Assembly (NCBI RefSeq): GCF_002234675.1
Contig: NC_019867.2
Span: 18,446,184 to 18,510,183, forward strand
Origin: Oryzias latipes
Lineage: Eukaryota > Chordata > Actinopteri > Beloniformes > Adrianichthyidae
Direction: 5' to 3'
DNA length: 64,000 nucleotides
Each line of letters opens with the position of its first letter. Position 1 is the first letter of the stretch. Under the pieces are notes generated by a model. The model was given only the letters and a program-made list of their open reading frames with translations. It searched no databases and had not been told where the DNA came from. This document shows positions 11,335-38,145 of the stretch, piece after piece. The position numbers and the translations under genes are program-made.

Positions 11335-12722
11335 GTGTTAGTTCCACTTCACTGGCTCCCAGTTGATTCTAGAATCAAGTTCAAAATCCTCCTGCTTACC
11401 TATAAGGCCTTACATGGTATGGCCCAGTCCTATATTAAGGACCTCATAGTCCCTTACCACCCAAACAGAACACTTCGCTCGCAAAATGCAGGACTGCTTG
11501 TGGTTCCTAGAATTAGTAAAAGTACGGTTGGAGGTAGAGCGTTTAGCCACCAAGCCCCTGTTTTATGGAATAAACTCCCAGCTCATTTAAGAGAGGCTGA
11601 CTCAGTTTCTACATTCAAAGTTAGACTGAAAACATTCCTCTTTGGACAGGCTTATTATCAGACTAGTTAGTATTCAGAGATTATTTAACTTAATGTTAAT
11701 GTGTTTAAATTATTATTATTATTTTTTTTTAACTTGTCCTGTACAACAGCTGGGCAGACAGATGAGAGCTGAGGGCCTCTTGTGTTGGACATATTTTACC
11801 TTAACAACAGGGATTATTAATCTTCAGACAAACCAGAGGTATATCTGAATAAAACCCCCTTTGTAATTGAGGCCAAACTTTATTCATTTTAATCATGTTT
11901 GAAAATCTTTTCTGTTGGACCGGACGGAAAAGGAAAGGAGGGAAGAAGAGAGAGGGATGTTAGAGAGGGGGGATAGGAGGGTGATCATAGGGGGGGGTTA
12001 AAACCATGAAGCAGCATAAAGTAACAAGTTCCTGGAAGTTTATCATTACGGTGAGGTTCAGATGTAATACAAATCTCAAAGGGCGGGGCCTGCCCACACA
12101 CACACTCAAATGTTATAAACACACCTGCTAGCTGCAAAGAAGTCCACTTGTCAACATGTACACAATACAGATGGAGTTCACACACGCATACTTGTGCCTT
12201 CAGACCAACTAGTGTGAAATATTTCATTCATTCATTCAATCACGCAATGTGTTTAAATTAAACTTAATAACAATAACAATTTGTTTTTAGCAGGCTGCTA
12301 GAAGTTGAAGCTGGGGTAACTATGGTGCACTGGGGTTCTGTCCTCTTTTCTCATCTACTTCTACCCTCCCTCTCTTCTCTATTCTTGATCATTATTCATT
12401 TAGTTCTCCATGCCTCTGTTTGGTGCAGTGCAATTCATGTACTATCCCTCCTTCATGTGGGCACCCCTGAGGTTTCTTTGTTTTTTCCAGAATCCGTTTT
12501 TTTAGGAGTTTTTCCTTACCGCGAAGGGGGGATCTAAGGGCAGTGATGTCCAGTTTAGTTTAGTCAGTTTGTTAGTTCAATTTAGTATTTTCCTATTGAA
12601 TTCTATGTATTTATGATCCTTTTGATTTTATGTTTAACTTTTTCAATTACCGATACGAAGCCCATCGAGATGACTGTTGTTGTGAATTTGGGCTATACAA
12701 ATAAAATTGAATTGAATTGAAA
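11335..12722 (+). mobile_element. 3' part of an L2-type LINE
   Basis: From 11335 a 111-codon frame (MLVPLHWLPVDSRIKFKILL...) matches the conserved end of L2/Maui reverse-transcriptase proteins, with motif LLTYKALHGMAQSYI and NKLPAHLREADSVSTFK. Similarity begins upstream of the ATG (from about 11310). The 3' untranslated part contains CCTGAGGTTTC and GGAGTTTTTCC, and the element ends in the tail TAAAATTGAATTGAATTGA at 12702-12720. It is 5'-truncated, as usual for L2. Confidence 0.85.
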
Positions 12723-13589
12723 GGCAACTATAAAATATTAACTCTAAACTATACACTGTTAAAAACATACCGAAAATTACCATTTATTTAATGTTGAGGA
12801 GCTCAATTTTTTTATTCAATAAATAAACAGAAAATTAATAATTTAAATAATTAACCAAAACTTTATTTATAAATGTATAGAATCCCCATAAAATTGTGAA
12901 ATAACAACACTCAAAGTTTGAAAATTACTGGTATAATTACCTTCATTAATAAATGAAATTTATTTTGCCACAAAACTAGCTTATTTAACTTAATTTGAAA
13001 CTATGAATTAACCAGAAAATATCCAATAACATTTTTTAATTTCCCCAAAAATAATTTAAACAAATGGTTTCCAAAGTCAACTAATCTTTTTGCAAAAAAG
13101 ATCCTTTAATTGATAAAGTCATTCTGCCAAAGTAGTGACATTCATGTGACATATAGCATTCGAAACATACATATTGTAATAATAAAAAGTGTGTTACTTG
13201 TCTAGCTTGTGCTGCTTTTAGTTCTTTTAAATTTATTCCAGCCAGGGTTTGTTTCACAAAAACTGATTGCTTTGTGGACACTTGATTTTCACAGCATTAG
13301 GACTTTCTGAAATACTTTACAGTATACTGTCATTCATGATGATCTTTACCTTGATGGGGACATATCTCTGCCGATGTTTGGGGATTTTAATGCAGGAAAC
13401 TCACAGATATAAATAACCATGACAACAACACTGTTCTGATCAAGTAAATTACTGGAAGCACCAAGAAACCCTAATTCTTAAAGGAATCAATAGGAACACA
13501 GACTGGAACTGAAGTATAAGAGAGCTAAATTATAAGAAAGTTTGGTTTTCACCTTCATACAAACCCATCAAAATTCTATCAGACTTTCG
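12723..13589. other. AT-rich intergenic sequence
   Basis: Very AT-rich with many AATAAA/TTTATT words; no gene, element ends or reading frame supported. Confidence 0.5.
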
Positions 13590-13800
13590 TAACCCTTGTG
13601 CTATCTTAGATGACCCCACCCTTACTTTGACGTGTTCTCCCTACCATGACAAAGGTGGATAAAGGTGGAAAGATTTCATGTAATCCATGGACACCAGTGA
13701 AGATCACAAATCATTGAAGAAAAAAGGTTCAGAGCACTGTCTAGTGGGTCTAGATGACCCAACTCCCAATGTTAAAGTGCCTAGGATAGCACAAGGGATA
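13590..13800. mobile_element. Short MITE with GATAGCACAAGGG inverted termini
   Basis: About 210 bp, bounded by ACCCTTGTGCTATC and GATAGCACAAGGGA, inverted at 13 of 14 positions, with TA on both sides. Inside, TAGATGACCC appears near each end in opposite senses (TTAGATGACCCC and CTAGATGACCCA). TA duplications suggest a Tc1/mariner-like mover, but PIF-type (TWA) cannot be excluded. Confidence 0.75.
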
Positions 13801-16800
13801 AACAAAAAACACTGAAGTAAAAAAATAAATAAAAGTAAAGTCAAGGGTGCAAAGACTTGTATGGTTTTAGGTCTTCATTTGCTGATGATTGGGTCTGGTT
13901 CATGTGGATCTGGATGCCATTCATGTCCAGATTTCTAGCCAGACTTTGCCAAGATCTGTGTGTGACGTTTCTTCTGATGGGCTTACTGCTGCACAGCAGA
14001 CAACTCCAAGCAGATGAAATATTTAAACCTTGGCTAACTCCACTTACTTTATGAAACATCATTTTTTTTTAGACATAGCATATAATAAAACACATGATCA
14101 AAAGTCAGGTGTGTGGTGATGCCAATCATTTTTTATCACACTTACTCTGCTTGCCCGCCGGCGCCACGGAGTGATGCCTCCCGACTTTCTTTCCCAAGAA
14201 TGTCAGTGAATAAGATCCACTGGTGGCTGCAGAGGAGTTAACGTACATTGTGTGTGTTTGCCGTCACCGGTGACCTTGTGTTGGGTAACTCAGAATGTGT
14301 AACAGCGTTGGTTTAACATCTGAAAAGAAGAGCACATTGAATCATTTTGAATCCTACAGATATGAGTTTAATATGCAACTGGATATCACAGTTGAATCCA
14401 CACTCCAGCCCTTGATCAACTCGATAAGTATGTACAGATGTTCAAAAAGCTCACACAGCATATTAACTTTGCAAGTGCAATCTCTCTGTCATCCTCTTCA
14501 AGCTATGAAAAGCTGTCAGCCTCTCAACAAAGACAAGAAAAAAAAAAGAAAATCCCACATTCACTTTTTTTATATAACTTGACAAGGATCAGCACAATTT
14601 GAGCTTTCCCCCCCCAAATATGTTCTTATTACTCATTTAGCTACTATACTGGACATTTACACATGAAAATAAAAGTAATCGCAAATGATGTTTTCTTCCA
14701 GCAAATTATAGACAAATGTGAAAAGTAAAACAAAAACGCGTGACTACCTTGCAGAGGAAGTCCCTTCATGCAGTTCAGTCAAGTCGAGTGCTGCTATGTG
14801 GATCAGAGGGGAGTTGATCCTGATCACTAAGGGGAACCAAACTCAAACAGTCGTTAAATATTAAACCAGCATAGATGGAGTTTCATCAAGTGCCGACTGG
14901 TAAAGAGATGATGCAAACAGTCCTCATGTTTCCTGTGTGGAGAGAAAAAAATGTAACCAGACGCTGTGCCACACTCACAGAACCCTTTGTAATCTGGTTG
15001 TCTCTTTTATTTTTATTTTTATTCTTTTTTTGTTTCATTGTTATCCAGCATTTTAAAAAAAAAATAATCAAGAATTAATCACCTTCGTCCTAGATCTCAA
15101 AAGTGTTAGAAAACTGATTGCGATAAAGAGAATAAAAACACTGAGTTCAAATTTCTTCTAATCAGGTTAAATTACACAATCAGAGTGAGAGTTACTGTTG
15201 CCCCTGTGTATCATAACTCTGTCACTGTTGTTCTTGGCTAAGCTCACCTCTGAGGTTTTTTTTAAGAGACTCATTTTAGAACATTTGGGCCACAGCTTGA
15301 GCATGTGCCTGGCATACCTTAGTGAGAAATAAATCCACCCATGATGCCACTTTAATGAAAGCTTTTTCCCACTCTTCCCACATTCCCCAGTCCAAACTCT
15401 AAGCCTTCCCCTCGAATTTTTCTAGTGTCTTACATGAATTTCCAAAATTGACAAGTTTCTTTCAGGACAAATAAAGGCGTAAACCTATTAGTTTTGCATG
15501 ATGAAAAAGTCTGACGGTGTTCAAAGACGTCATCTAGCATGATGCATCCTTAGGCTGGCTGTTAATCACAGCTGCTTCAGGACTCTGTTGATACACGTGT
15601 GGTTACCTGGCACACCTCAAAACTCACCACATTGCCACAGCAGAGACACACTCACCGGAAAACGGACAAACCAGATATTCTGCAGAGGCAGGAAACTATG
15701 AATGATTGTGTTTAAGATCATCTCTGAAAGCATGTTTGCTTGAGGAGAGTTATCAGCTATTGCTATGCTTCACTCTGTGCTAAAGCAAACAAAACAACGA
15801 GAAAGTCAAGGTATGTAAAACTTGAGGAAAAGTAGAGCTCACACAAGAAGAAGGTTCAGAGGTCAAACTTTTACAGAGACCTACCTTTGTGTGACTTAAG
15901 ATAAAGAAACTGATCATTTGCTTTCTTTCCTCTGCTTTGTGTTCACACCTTTGGGGACCAAAGTGGCTGCTTTGTTATATACAAAGATATTCCTTTTCTA
16001 ACAATCTACTCATGCAATCATCATAAGTTTTTTTTACTAAGTTTAATGTCTCACTTTACTCCAAAATTACAAGTAAACAACAAGAATTTGGATTGTACTT
16101 TGGATGTTTGTTTTTTTAAACCAGTTTGGGCTCTTGTAATGTTTTATTTGAGGTCTTGTTTTTCCCTTGTCAATCTCTACTGGTTTCATTTGCTAATCAC
16201 AGCTAAACCAATTTAAGGAAATCTTTGCCCATAGTATTTAAGTTTCTGGTTTTCTGTTAATCGTCAGGAAGTAAGCTTTGTTACCCCTCCTTGAATGATG
16301 GCTTTGTTGCTCTTAGTTAGCTTGTCATGTTTTAAGTTCCTGGCAAAAAAAAACAATAACATTGATTTATTTTGGAGTGTGTGCTGGCCCTACGTCTTTT
16401 TAAACTTACTAATATTTTTTCCTAAGATTGATCTGGCGTAGATTGGATCATTGTTTGAAATCATTATTTTACTGCAGGATTAACCCTTACTACCCATTAT
16501 GTCATGAACCCAAGACCCAGGATCACTACATTGTTTCATACTCCATGTTTGATAATTGAGCTTGTACACCAATCTTCTGCTTTACTTTTTATTTTTTTAA
16601 TATAACTTTAAAGCGCTTTAAAAAACAAAACAAAAAATTGCTTAGGTAGAACTTTAAAGTTTAACTACCATTTAAAGATACTGGAGGTATCTGACCAAGA
16701 TGCATGAAAGACTGGGTTGTTCTTAAAAAAATGTGGTGGTATAATCGGTTTTCGGGGATGCTGTTAGACACAAAAAAAACTGAGCAAACATCTAATCCTT

Positions 16801-17434
16801 CAACACTTTAAAAAAGCGGGGCTTTAAGAAGCAATAAAAGATGACTAAATACATAACCACGCTTAAATAGTCATTTTAATTTGAGCTTTTAAAGAACAGG
16901 ATACAACATTTGAATATTCCACAATATGAACATCATATGTGCTTACATAAGAAAAAGAAACACAACATCCACTTTGAATCAAAGCTGGTCAGCTGCTGTC
17001 TTTTAGTCAGGAGTCCAAAACATGCTAGACCTGCATCCAAAACTCTAATGAATTAAAAAAAAAACATTTGTTAACATAAACATGGTGTTTTGCGGTTATA
17101 TGCTGATTTAACGTCTACAACTTTTCAAAAAAATAATAATAACGACAATATCCAAAAATCCTTCGGTCCTTTTCAAATGCGTTGTTCCAGAAAGACATAC
17201 CAGTTATTTTCCATGAGATCACGTTTTTTAAGGAGAGATTAAATCCTGGCGCTGGATCAGCACATGTGTTTTGGGAGACTAGGCTGTGAAGCTGCCTCAG
17301 ATCTGCTGGAGGAGGGTCCTGCGTGCGTAGTGGATGGAGCTTCGCCGTGCGCGTCGTGCGCGACAGCGCTCCAATCCAACAGCAGCTGTAGCTACGCGTG
17401 GGCCGGACCCGTTACTAGGTGGAGTCCAGGGGTG
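13801..17434. other. Intergenic region upstream of annexin A1
   Basis: No coding exon recognised. A GC-richer patch at 14150-14280 (GCCCGCCGGCGCCACGG) could be a promoter or exon remnant. The last 250 bases before the TATA box are CpG-richer and form the likely anxa1 promoter. Confidence 0.45.
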
Positions 17435-17440
17435 TATAAG
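17435..17440 (+). promoter_or_regulatory. anxa1: TATA box of annexin A1
   Basis: TATAAG lies in a GC-richer stretch about 80 bases before a strong donor site. A start of transcription near 17465 gives a noncoding first exon of about 50 bases ending at 17515 (CTCTTG then GTAAGT). This matches the usual annexin layout of a short untranslated first exon. Confidence 0.6.
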
Positions 17441-17464
17441 TACAGGTTTTTGGTCTTCTAAAAA

Positions 17465-17515
17465 CGCAGCAATAACTATACAGAGAGAACAACTTCTCCC
17501 CTCTGAAGCCTCTTG
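17465..17515 (+). other. anxa1: Annexin A1 noncoding exon 1
   Basis: The end is set by a consensus donor GTAAGT at 17516. The start is inferred from the TATA box 30 bases upstream. The next exon begins at 18016 after a pyrimidine tract and AAG, 20 bases before the ATG. Confidence 0.55.
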
Positions 17516-18035
17516 GTAAGTCTTTTTATTTACCATGAAATTTTAGATTAGTTCTCCTGTCACTAACTAATTCGACAAAGTTTGAAACTTTACAAGAGGA
17601 TTGATTGAACGGTGCTTACGCACAGAGAGAATTGATGGAATGTAAAAGGGTTTGATAAAAAGCTGCTATTGTATCTTTGGTGCAACTACAGTGTGTCAAA
17701 AGTTAAATTACGCAACTGTCATCCAGTGTCTGTACTGCCGAGGAGTCTGAAAAGAAGAAGAGGTTTTGCCAAATGTGGGTGTGGCTGAGAGCATTGCTGC
17801 TAGAATGGAAACTCTCCCCTTCAGTCATTTTAATCTTTAGTAAACATGTGTGATTAGAGGCTCTATGATGGAGACAAAACCTTATTAATTCTGTGAAAAA
17901 TGTTAACAGATAAAATGTATTCTGAAGTTTATTTCTGGTTTATTCCTACGGTTTCTTTCTACACAATCATATGAATTACAATGTTTTCTCATGTTGTGTT
18001 TTTTCTCTCCTCAAGACTGATCCTAGCGTCCCACC

Positions 18036-20996
18036 ATGTCTTTCATCCAAGCCTTCCTGCAGCAAACGGTTTATCTGGGCATGCCTGATGACTCAGTCAG
18101 TGACTATTTTCTTAGTTGCTAAGGCCAACCACCCTGTTTTTCTTTTTTTCTTTTCTTCCTGTGGCATGCTGCTGTGGAAAGAATGACCGCAGAGAGAGGA
18201 GGGGAAAGAAATGCAGCAAAAGTTAAACAGAAAAGAATGAAGAAAAAGAGCCAGGCTGCGATCAAACATAAGATAGGACTGGAATTAAAGAGAGGTCACT
18301 AGATTGCTGTTGTAGTATGCAATAAGAATAATGGTTCTACTAAGTTTGGGGAAAATTACTCAGAAAAATCTGTGCCCCTCCCTGTATATAAACTCAGCAA
18401 ACAGACTAAACGCTGCTTCTCTTTTCCTGTTAGTGAAGCAAGGGAAAGTTGCACAAGCTCTTAATATCTTTGGATTTAAAATAAATCACACTAAGTTTAA
18501 GTTTATTCCATGAGGGGTGTGTGTGGAGACATTTGAATCTGTAGCAGCAACAAGGATTCTATCAACTTTCCTGTGTTTAAGCTTAATAACTGATGCATTT
18601 TAGCATTGAACAAATTTAAAAAAGTATACTTCTGGATATGTAAGAACAGGAATAAAATATTTAGTCCACATGCAGTAATCCGTGTGTCATTTCTTAGGTT
18701 CTCAGGAATGAGGGAACTGTGACTGCAGCTCCCAACTTCAGTCCAAGTGGAGATGCAGCAGTCTTGGACAAGGCCATCAAGGCAAAAGGTGAACTTAAAT
18801 GGAGTGGATGGATACTTGTGAGCATGTGTGAACGTGTTTTGGGCTTTCTTAAAGCCTCTACTTTCAGGAATGAAAAGCTTTGTGCACATTCTAGGAATGT
18901 TAATAACCCCCTCTTATGGCCCATGTGTATCATTACAACTCACAGTGATGCAATCTCTTGAAGTGTTGAAAAGTGACTGAACATAGCATGCAGTTTATAT
19001 GGGAGCATTCATGTCTGGTTTCTTGCACTGCAGGTGTGGATGAAAACACTATTATTGAAATTCTGGTCAAAAGAAGCAACGAACAGAGACAGCAAATCAA
19101 GGAGGCCTACCAGCAGGCTAGTGGCAAGGTAATGACCACGGCACTAACATGTTATGTGTGACCTTCCTGAATGTTACAACAGTTTTTTGTCTGCAGCCTC
19201 TAGAATCTGCTCTGAAAAGTGCCTTGAAAGGAGATCTGGAGGAAGTGGTGCTGGCTCTGCTGAAAACACCAGCTCAGTATGATGCCCAGCAGCTGAAACT
19301 GGCCATGAAGGTGAAAAAACACAAAGTTGAAATAAACGCAAATGCACGAACTCCTACGATTTTTGTTAAAATTAATACTGGTAGACACCAGTAAGCCTCT
19401 GGTGTCACCACTGTTATTCCTGGATTATAATGAGAACCAACAGCCCCCCCCCCCCCCCCCCCCTTGTTTTCTTAATTGGAGTTCTTAGTTTGAACTGATT
19501 TTCTAGAATGCCTTTCCAAGTTTTAATTGATCGATTCATGCATCTCTGTCTCAGGGTCTTGGAACTGATGAGGACACCCTGATTGAGATTCTTGCTTCCA
19601 GAAACAACAGACAGATCATGGATTTGAAGAAGGCCTACAAGGAAGGTATGAGCCAACAAGGTTAAAGTACACACCATATGAAAAACTACCCAAAGTATAT
19701 ATTTGCAAAGCATAGGGTTTGGAAATAAAAAATAACTTTTTATGATTGTTTTTTCAAGACTACAAGAAGGACCTGGAGGAAGACATCAGATCTGACACCA
19801 GTGGAGACTTCAGAGCGGCTCTTCTTGCTCTCTGCAAGGTAGACATCTTTAACTGCATTCTGGTCATCCCTGTGCTGCTGACAGATTTTAATACCATGTT
19901 TACTGTCAATATTTAGCCACATAACCATGATGCAAATAAGATTTGAGGCAAAGCTTTTTGCTATAAACTGATATTAATTTAAAAAATAAACCTAAACTAT
20001 AAGACTTCTCTCTAAAGGTATAATGGAAAAAAATAAAAATGCAACAAGAGTTCACAGATGGGTTTCTGCCCAACACAGGCTGGCAGGACTGAAGGGATCA
20101 GTGAGCAACTCATTGACAGTGATGCCAGGGCTCTGTACGAGGCTGGAGAGGGGAGGAAGGGCAAGGACTGCTCCGTCTTCATCGAAATCTTGACCACAAG
20201 AAGTGGCCCCCACCTTCGCAAAGGTCAGTCAGAAAACATCCTGTAGATTTGAACTTAGTTTTTCTTTTTGTCATTCTCAAACATATAACACTGCTTCTAT
20301 TTTTAATCAGTATTTGAAAGGTATTCGAAGTACAGCAAAGTGGACATGGCTAAAGCCATTGACCTGGAGATGAAGGGAGACATTGAAAGCTGTCTCACAG
20401 CTATAGGTAAAATCAGAAACCTGCATTTTGAATTTGCAAGGAGAGAATTCAATGACATCAAAATTTTGCATTGCATTTAATTAAACTGAAACAATTGAAA
20501 ATCCCTTCAGTGAAATGTTCTGGAAGCAGAGCTGCATTCTTTGCAGAGAAGCTCAACCTGGCCATGAAGGTAAAGCGTGTGTGGTACATGAGCACACATT
20601 TACACAGCTTAGGTTTTGTGCTAACAAAAATGTTGTTTTTTTGGTCTGGTTTATCAGGGCAAAGGTACCCGCAAAAACATCCTGACTCGGATCATGGTGG
20701 CCAGATCTGAGATTGATATGAAACTCATCAAGGAAGAATACAAGAAAAACTATGGGAAAACACTGTACAAAGACATTCTGGTGAGCAGATAACCAGTAAT
20801 TGTAGATGATTTAAGATGATCTTTTTCTTTCATTATACCTTTTAGAGAGAAGTCTTGTAGTTTATGTTTTGTATTTTTAGTCTCGTCTTTTAGAAAATTA
20901 AAAAGAAACTAAGCATTTTTATTCTTTTGAATATAGGATGACACTAAAGGAGACTACGAGAAGATCCTCCTGGCTCTCTGTGGAGGAGATAACTAA
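18036..20996 (+). CDS. anxa1: Annexin A1 (calcium-dependent phospholipid-binding protein)
   Basis: A cytosolic protein that binds acidic membrane lipids in the presence of calcium; in vertebrates annexin A1 acts in membrane trafficking and resolution of inflammation. Coding exons: 18036-18095, 18698-18788, 19034-19128, 19197-19310, 19555-19645, 19759-19838, 20079-20223, 20311-20406, 20511-20569, 20658-20780 and 20937-20996. They join in frame to 337 residues. The ATG has a strong context (CCACCATGT). The N-terminal tail [10 protein letters not shown] is the variable, partner-binding part. Four annexin repeats follow: KGVDENT in repeat 1, the full type-2 calcium loop GLGTDED in repeat 2, a degenerate loop GEGRKGKD in repeat 3 and GKGTRKN in repeat 4. 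It ends [11 protein letters not shown]. Exon sizes 95, 114, 91, 80, 96, 59 and 123 follow the conserved annexin pattern, but the usual 57- and 94-base exons are one exon of 145 bases here. Identification as A1 rests on the tail and on the repeat 3-4 sequence. Confidence 0.95.
19444..19463. repeat. Poly-C run (C20) in an annexin A1 intron
   Basis: Twenty C in a row in the intron after exon 19197-19310. Opposite strand is G20, able to form quadruplex structures. Length may be affected by sequencing. Confidence 0.9.
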
Positions 20997-21335
20997 ATTT
21001 GCGTCAATGGGATCAAAGAACAATCTCCTGTGATGTCCCTTGACCTGCATTGTGCCCAATGTAATACCAAGCAGATAGCTTTTTGGTGACTGTCTAGACA
21101 TTTAGCAATCAGTAAAAAGATTACCACTGAGTTAGGATTGCCAAACCGCATATTTTCTATGCAAGTTAGTCAGTGTTAAACCAAAGGATCAGTATAGACA
21201 TGAAATCACTAGATTCTCTGTCCCATGCTACACACAAACAGTTTCATGTGTGTTTTTATGGAGGTGCATTCAGATCACGTGCTAATTTGTTTTTGAAACA
21301 GTGTTATTACCCTTGAAGGAGCTTTGACATTTGCA

Positions 21336-21341
21336 AATAAA
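21336..21341 (+). terminator. anxa1: Polyadenylation signal of annexin A1
   Basis: AATAAA about 340 bases after the stop codon at 20996, followed by a T-rich stretch near 21360. The 3' untranslated region would be 21 kb positions 20997 to about 21360. Confidence 0.6.
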
Positions 21342-21360
21342 AGCTTTTTCAAATGATGAC

Positions 21361-21835
21361 TTATTTTGTAAGGTCTTGTTTTTTTACACACATTCAGCAC
21401 AAAACAGGGATATCTAGAAGTCAATTCATGTGCCACATAGGCAAATATTACAAAGATACACAAATGAAATGGCATTCAGCACCTTGCAACAACTTTGAAA
21501 AATACTCTGCAAATATTTTTTGCGACCACAATGACAGCTTACTTTTTCGTACAATGCCCTCTGAGAGCTGGTACTTTTTTTTTTAATCAGACTTTTTAAA
21601 ATATTTTTACGTCATCCACTAAAATCTGTGAAGCATTTGTCTTCTTTTTTCAGACACATATCAATCTAGAGATTAGGTCATATGAACTGCAATCCTGAAA
21701 GGGCAAATTAAAGAGATCTTAAAGCAATTTGTTAAATTTGGTACGGAAGACAATATATTTTCAAAACTCTGAGGTGTGGGATTCAATTAGGAAACTGAAA
21801 ATTAAGAAAAATAGGATAATCATAAGAATTTGTTT
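21361..21835. other. Spacer between annexin A1 and MITE copy B
   Basis: AT-rich; nothing recognised. Confidence 0.5.
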
Positions 21836-22526
21836 TTAAAGTCCCACTCCAATCATCTTATTATTCATTTTTAATGCAATTTCAGTGGTCCTTTAATTAT
21901 GAATTTGCTTTTTTTTTTGTCAAACAAACAAATAAAAATAACTGTTGCTGTCAGGACATATACAGAGTAGCATCAGTTGATTAGAAATTTGTTTCTGAGT
22001 TGTGGGCGGGACTATTGGCACAGAGCAACCCCGCCCCTGTCCCATTCCCCGTTACTGCTGAGAGCTCTCTATTTGCACACTCTACCGCTGCTTTACTGCC
22101 CCTCACATCCCCTACCTAACATTACCTGTGCAACAAAAATGATGAGCAATGTTGGAGCTATGAAGGTACAATTTTGAGCCAGGTGTCAGCTCAGACAAGG
22201 TAAACAAAGACCTACATGGATCTAGTCGCCTACAGGTGGATGCATCTCAGATAGGCGCAAAGCACGGAGCTTGTGGCCCGCCCAGCATATTTTCTGTCAC
22301 AAATACAAAAAAAAAATCATACAAAAAAAACATTTTTTTATAAAGATTATATAATTTATTTTTTATTTTTTGTCTTCTCCTGATTTACAACAATTTAAAT
22401 AAAGAAATACTCAGAAATACAATATTGAACTTAATGTTCTTGAGACTTGTTTTCCATCATCAGTAAACTGCCACAAGAACATGCTAAACAGAAAAACTCA
22501 ATTTTTTTAATGGAGTGGGTCTTTAA
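21836..22526 (+). mobile_element. TTAA MITE family, copy B (full length)
   Basis: A 691-bp element with both ends: TTAA AGTCCCACTCC on the left, GGAGTGGGTCT TTAA on the right. It contains GAGTTGTGGGCGGGACT, a GC-rich block, and a start ATGATGAGCAATGTTGGAGC (22139) of the family's short reading frame, here broken after 12 codons. It lies between anxa1 and mfsd3. Confidence 0.85.
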
Positions 22527-23585
22527 AACAATAAACATGACTATGACTGTTAAACTATAATTACACAGTGTTGGTATGCTGAAAATGTGTCCATAGATTT
22601 AATTTTATTTGATTCTTCTTCTTGAATTATTTTTTAAGGGGCAGGCTTTAATAAGCCAAGCGTCTGCCTCCTCCCTTTCCATTTTCATTTGTGTTTATAT
22701 TATTATGATTATTACTATTATTGTTATTACTATCATGTTGACTAAACGTTATCATTTAGATGTTAGAAATAAACTTTAATAAATAAAAAACAAAAGAAAT
22801 GGGTAACTATTCGTTTACTACAGAAGATGGCGCTGTTGTCCCAGATTCAAGCAGCTGCTTTAATTTTTTTTAAGGAAGAAGAAAAAAGGGTTTCACGAGA
22901 GCTCCCCCGGTTTATTCCTCTCAAAGGAGGGATTGCTGTCACAGAACCTGGCAACTTCAACTCTCATACAGCCCCAATCTGTAAACAAGCGAAGGACCCG
23001 GTGCTGTGAGCTAAAGCTGACCGAAGTAACGTCCTCCTCTGTACGTGTTTTATGTTTGACACCGGGTTAAAACCTATAGCAACATAATTCACTTCTGCGA
23101 CAACACATGTCATGAACGACGTACTGAGTAAACGTGTTTAGCTAGTTATTAACTCCACTTAGCACGAGTCTGAGCTAACCCGCTATGTAACCCTGACTCT
23201 GTCAATCGTTACCTGCAAACCAAAATGAAGAAAGTCGTGTTTGAAATGTTAACTCTCTTTGAGAAATACCTTAAATTGTGTTATTACTGAGCCCGTGAAG
23301 GGTGTCTGTACGCCGGCCTGTCGGTCGCCAGAAGTAGAGGAGGTGCTTGGTCGTAACTGAGCTGGTGAAGCAGTAAAAACTGCAGCGAGAACCCAACCTT
23401 TTAAGGCTGCTCCCCTGAATCAGCTGTCACATTCTAGCCTCTCAGTACTGCATAACCCCAGGATCAAAGTTGGCGCCACAAAATAAAACGTCTTTACCTT
23501 TTTTATTTCTTTTTGTATTTCAGGTCAGCCCATCTGTATCTTCAATTTCCTTTTTCAGTCCATAATAATGCCAGCGACCTGACCC
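22527..23585. other. mfsd3 upstream region
   Basis: From about 22810 the sequence gains CpG and holds the YY1-like site; it probably contains the noncoding first exon. A frame at 22827-23009 (60 codons, MALLSQIQAAALIFFK) begins at the YY1-like ATG but shows no domain. Confidence 0.4.
22824..22833 (+). promoter_or_regulatory. mfsd3: YY1-like element, possible mfsd3 promoter
   Basis: AAGATGGCGC matches the YY1 site found just downstream of start sites in many housekeeping promoters. It lies 0.8 kb before the mfsd3 ATG in a stretch with several CpG dinucleotides. No first noncoding exon could be fixed with certainty; a donor near 23040 (CTCT then GTACGTG) is one option. Confidence 0.3.
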
Positions 23586-23634
23586 ATGGAACCTCCCAGT
23601 GGCTGCTTAAGTCAACCTTTTCTGGATCTAGATC

Positions 23635-23642
<8 letters not shown>
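23586..23642 (+). promoter_or_regulatory. mfsd3: Upstream ORF overlapping the mfsd3 start codon
   Basis: An ATG at 23586 opens an 18-codon frame (begins MEPPSGC) that ends with TGA at 23640-23642, overlapping the first codons of mfsd3 in another frame. Such an arrangement usually lowers translation of the main frame. An acceptor (TTTCAG) at 23515-23524 places this ATG in the mature 5' leader. Confidence 0.45.

Positions 23643-38145
<14,503 letters not shown>

Noticed and set aside
16607-16622. 16-base perfect palindrome TTTAAAGCGCTTTAAA
   Set aside because: Short and AT-rich; expected by chance in 64 kb and without flanking structure.
17264-17536. Overlapping frames rich in Ala/Arg on both strands
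   Set aside because: They lie across the CpG-rich annexin promoter and the noncoding exon 1; composition explains the lack of stops.
22827-23009. 60-codon frame starting at the YY1-like ATG
   Set aside because: No similarity; the ATG belongs to a promoter motif. Probably leader sequence.
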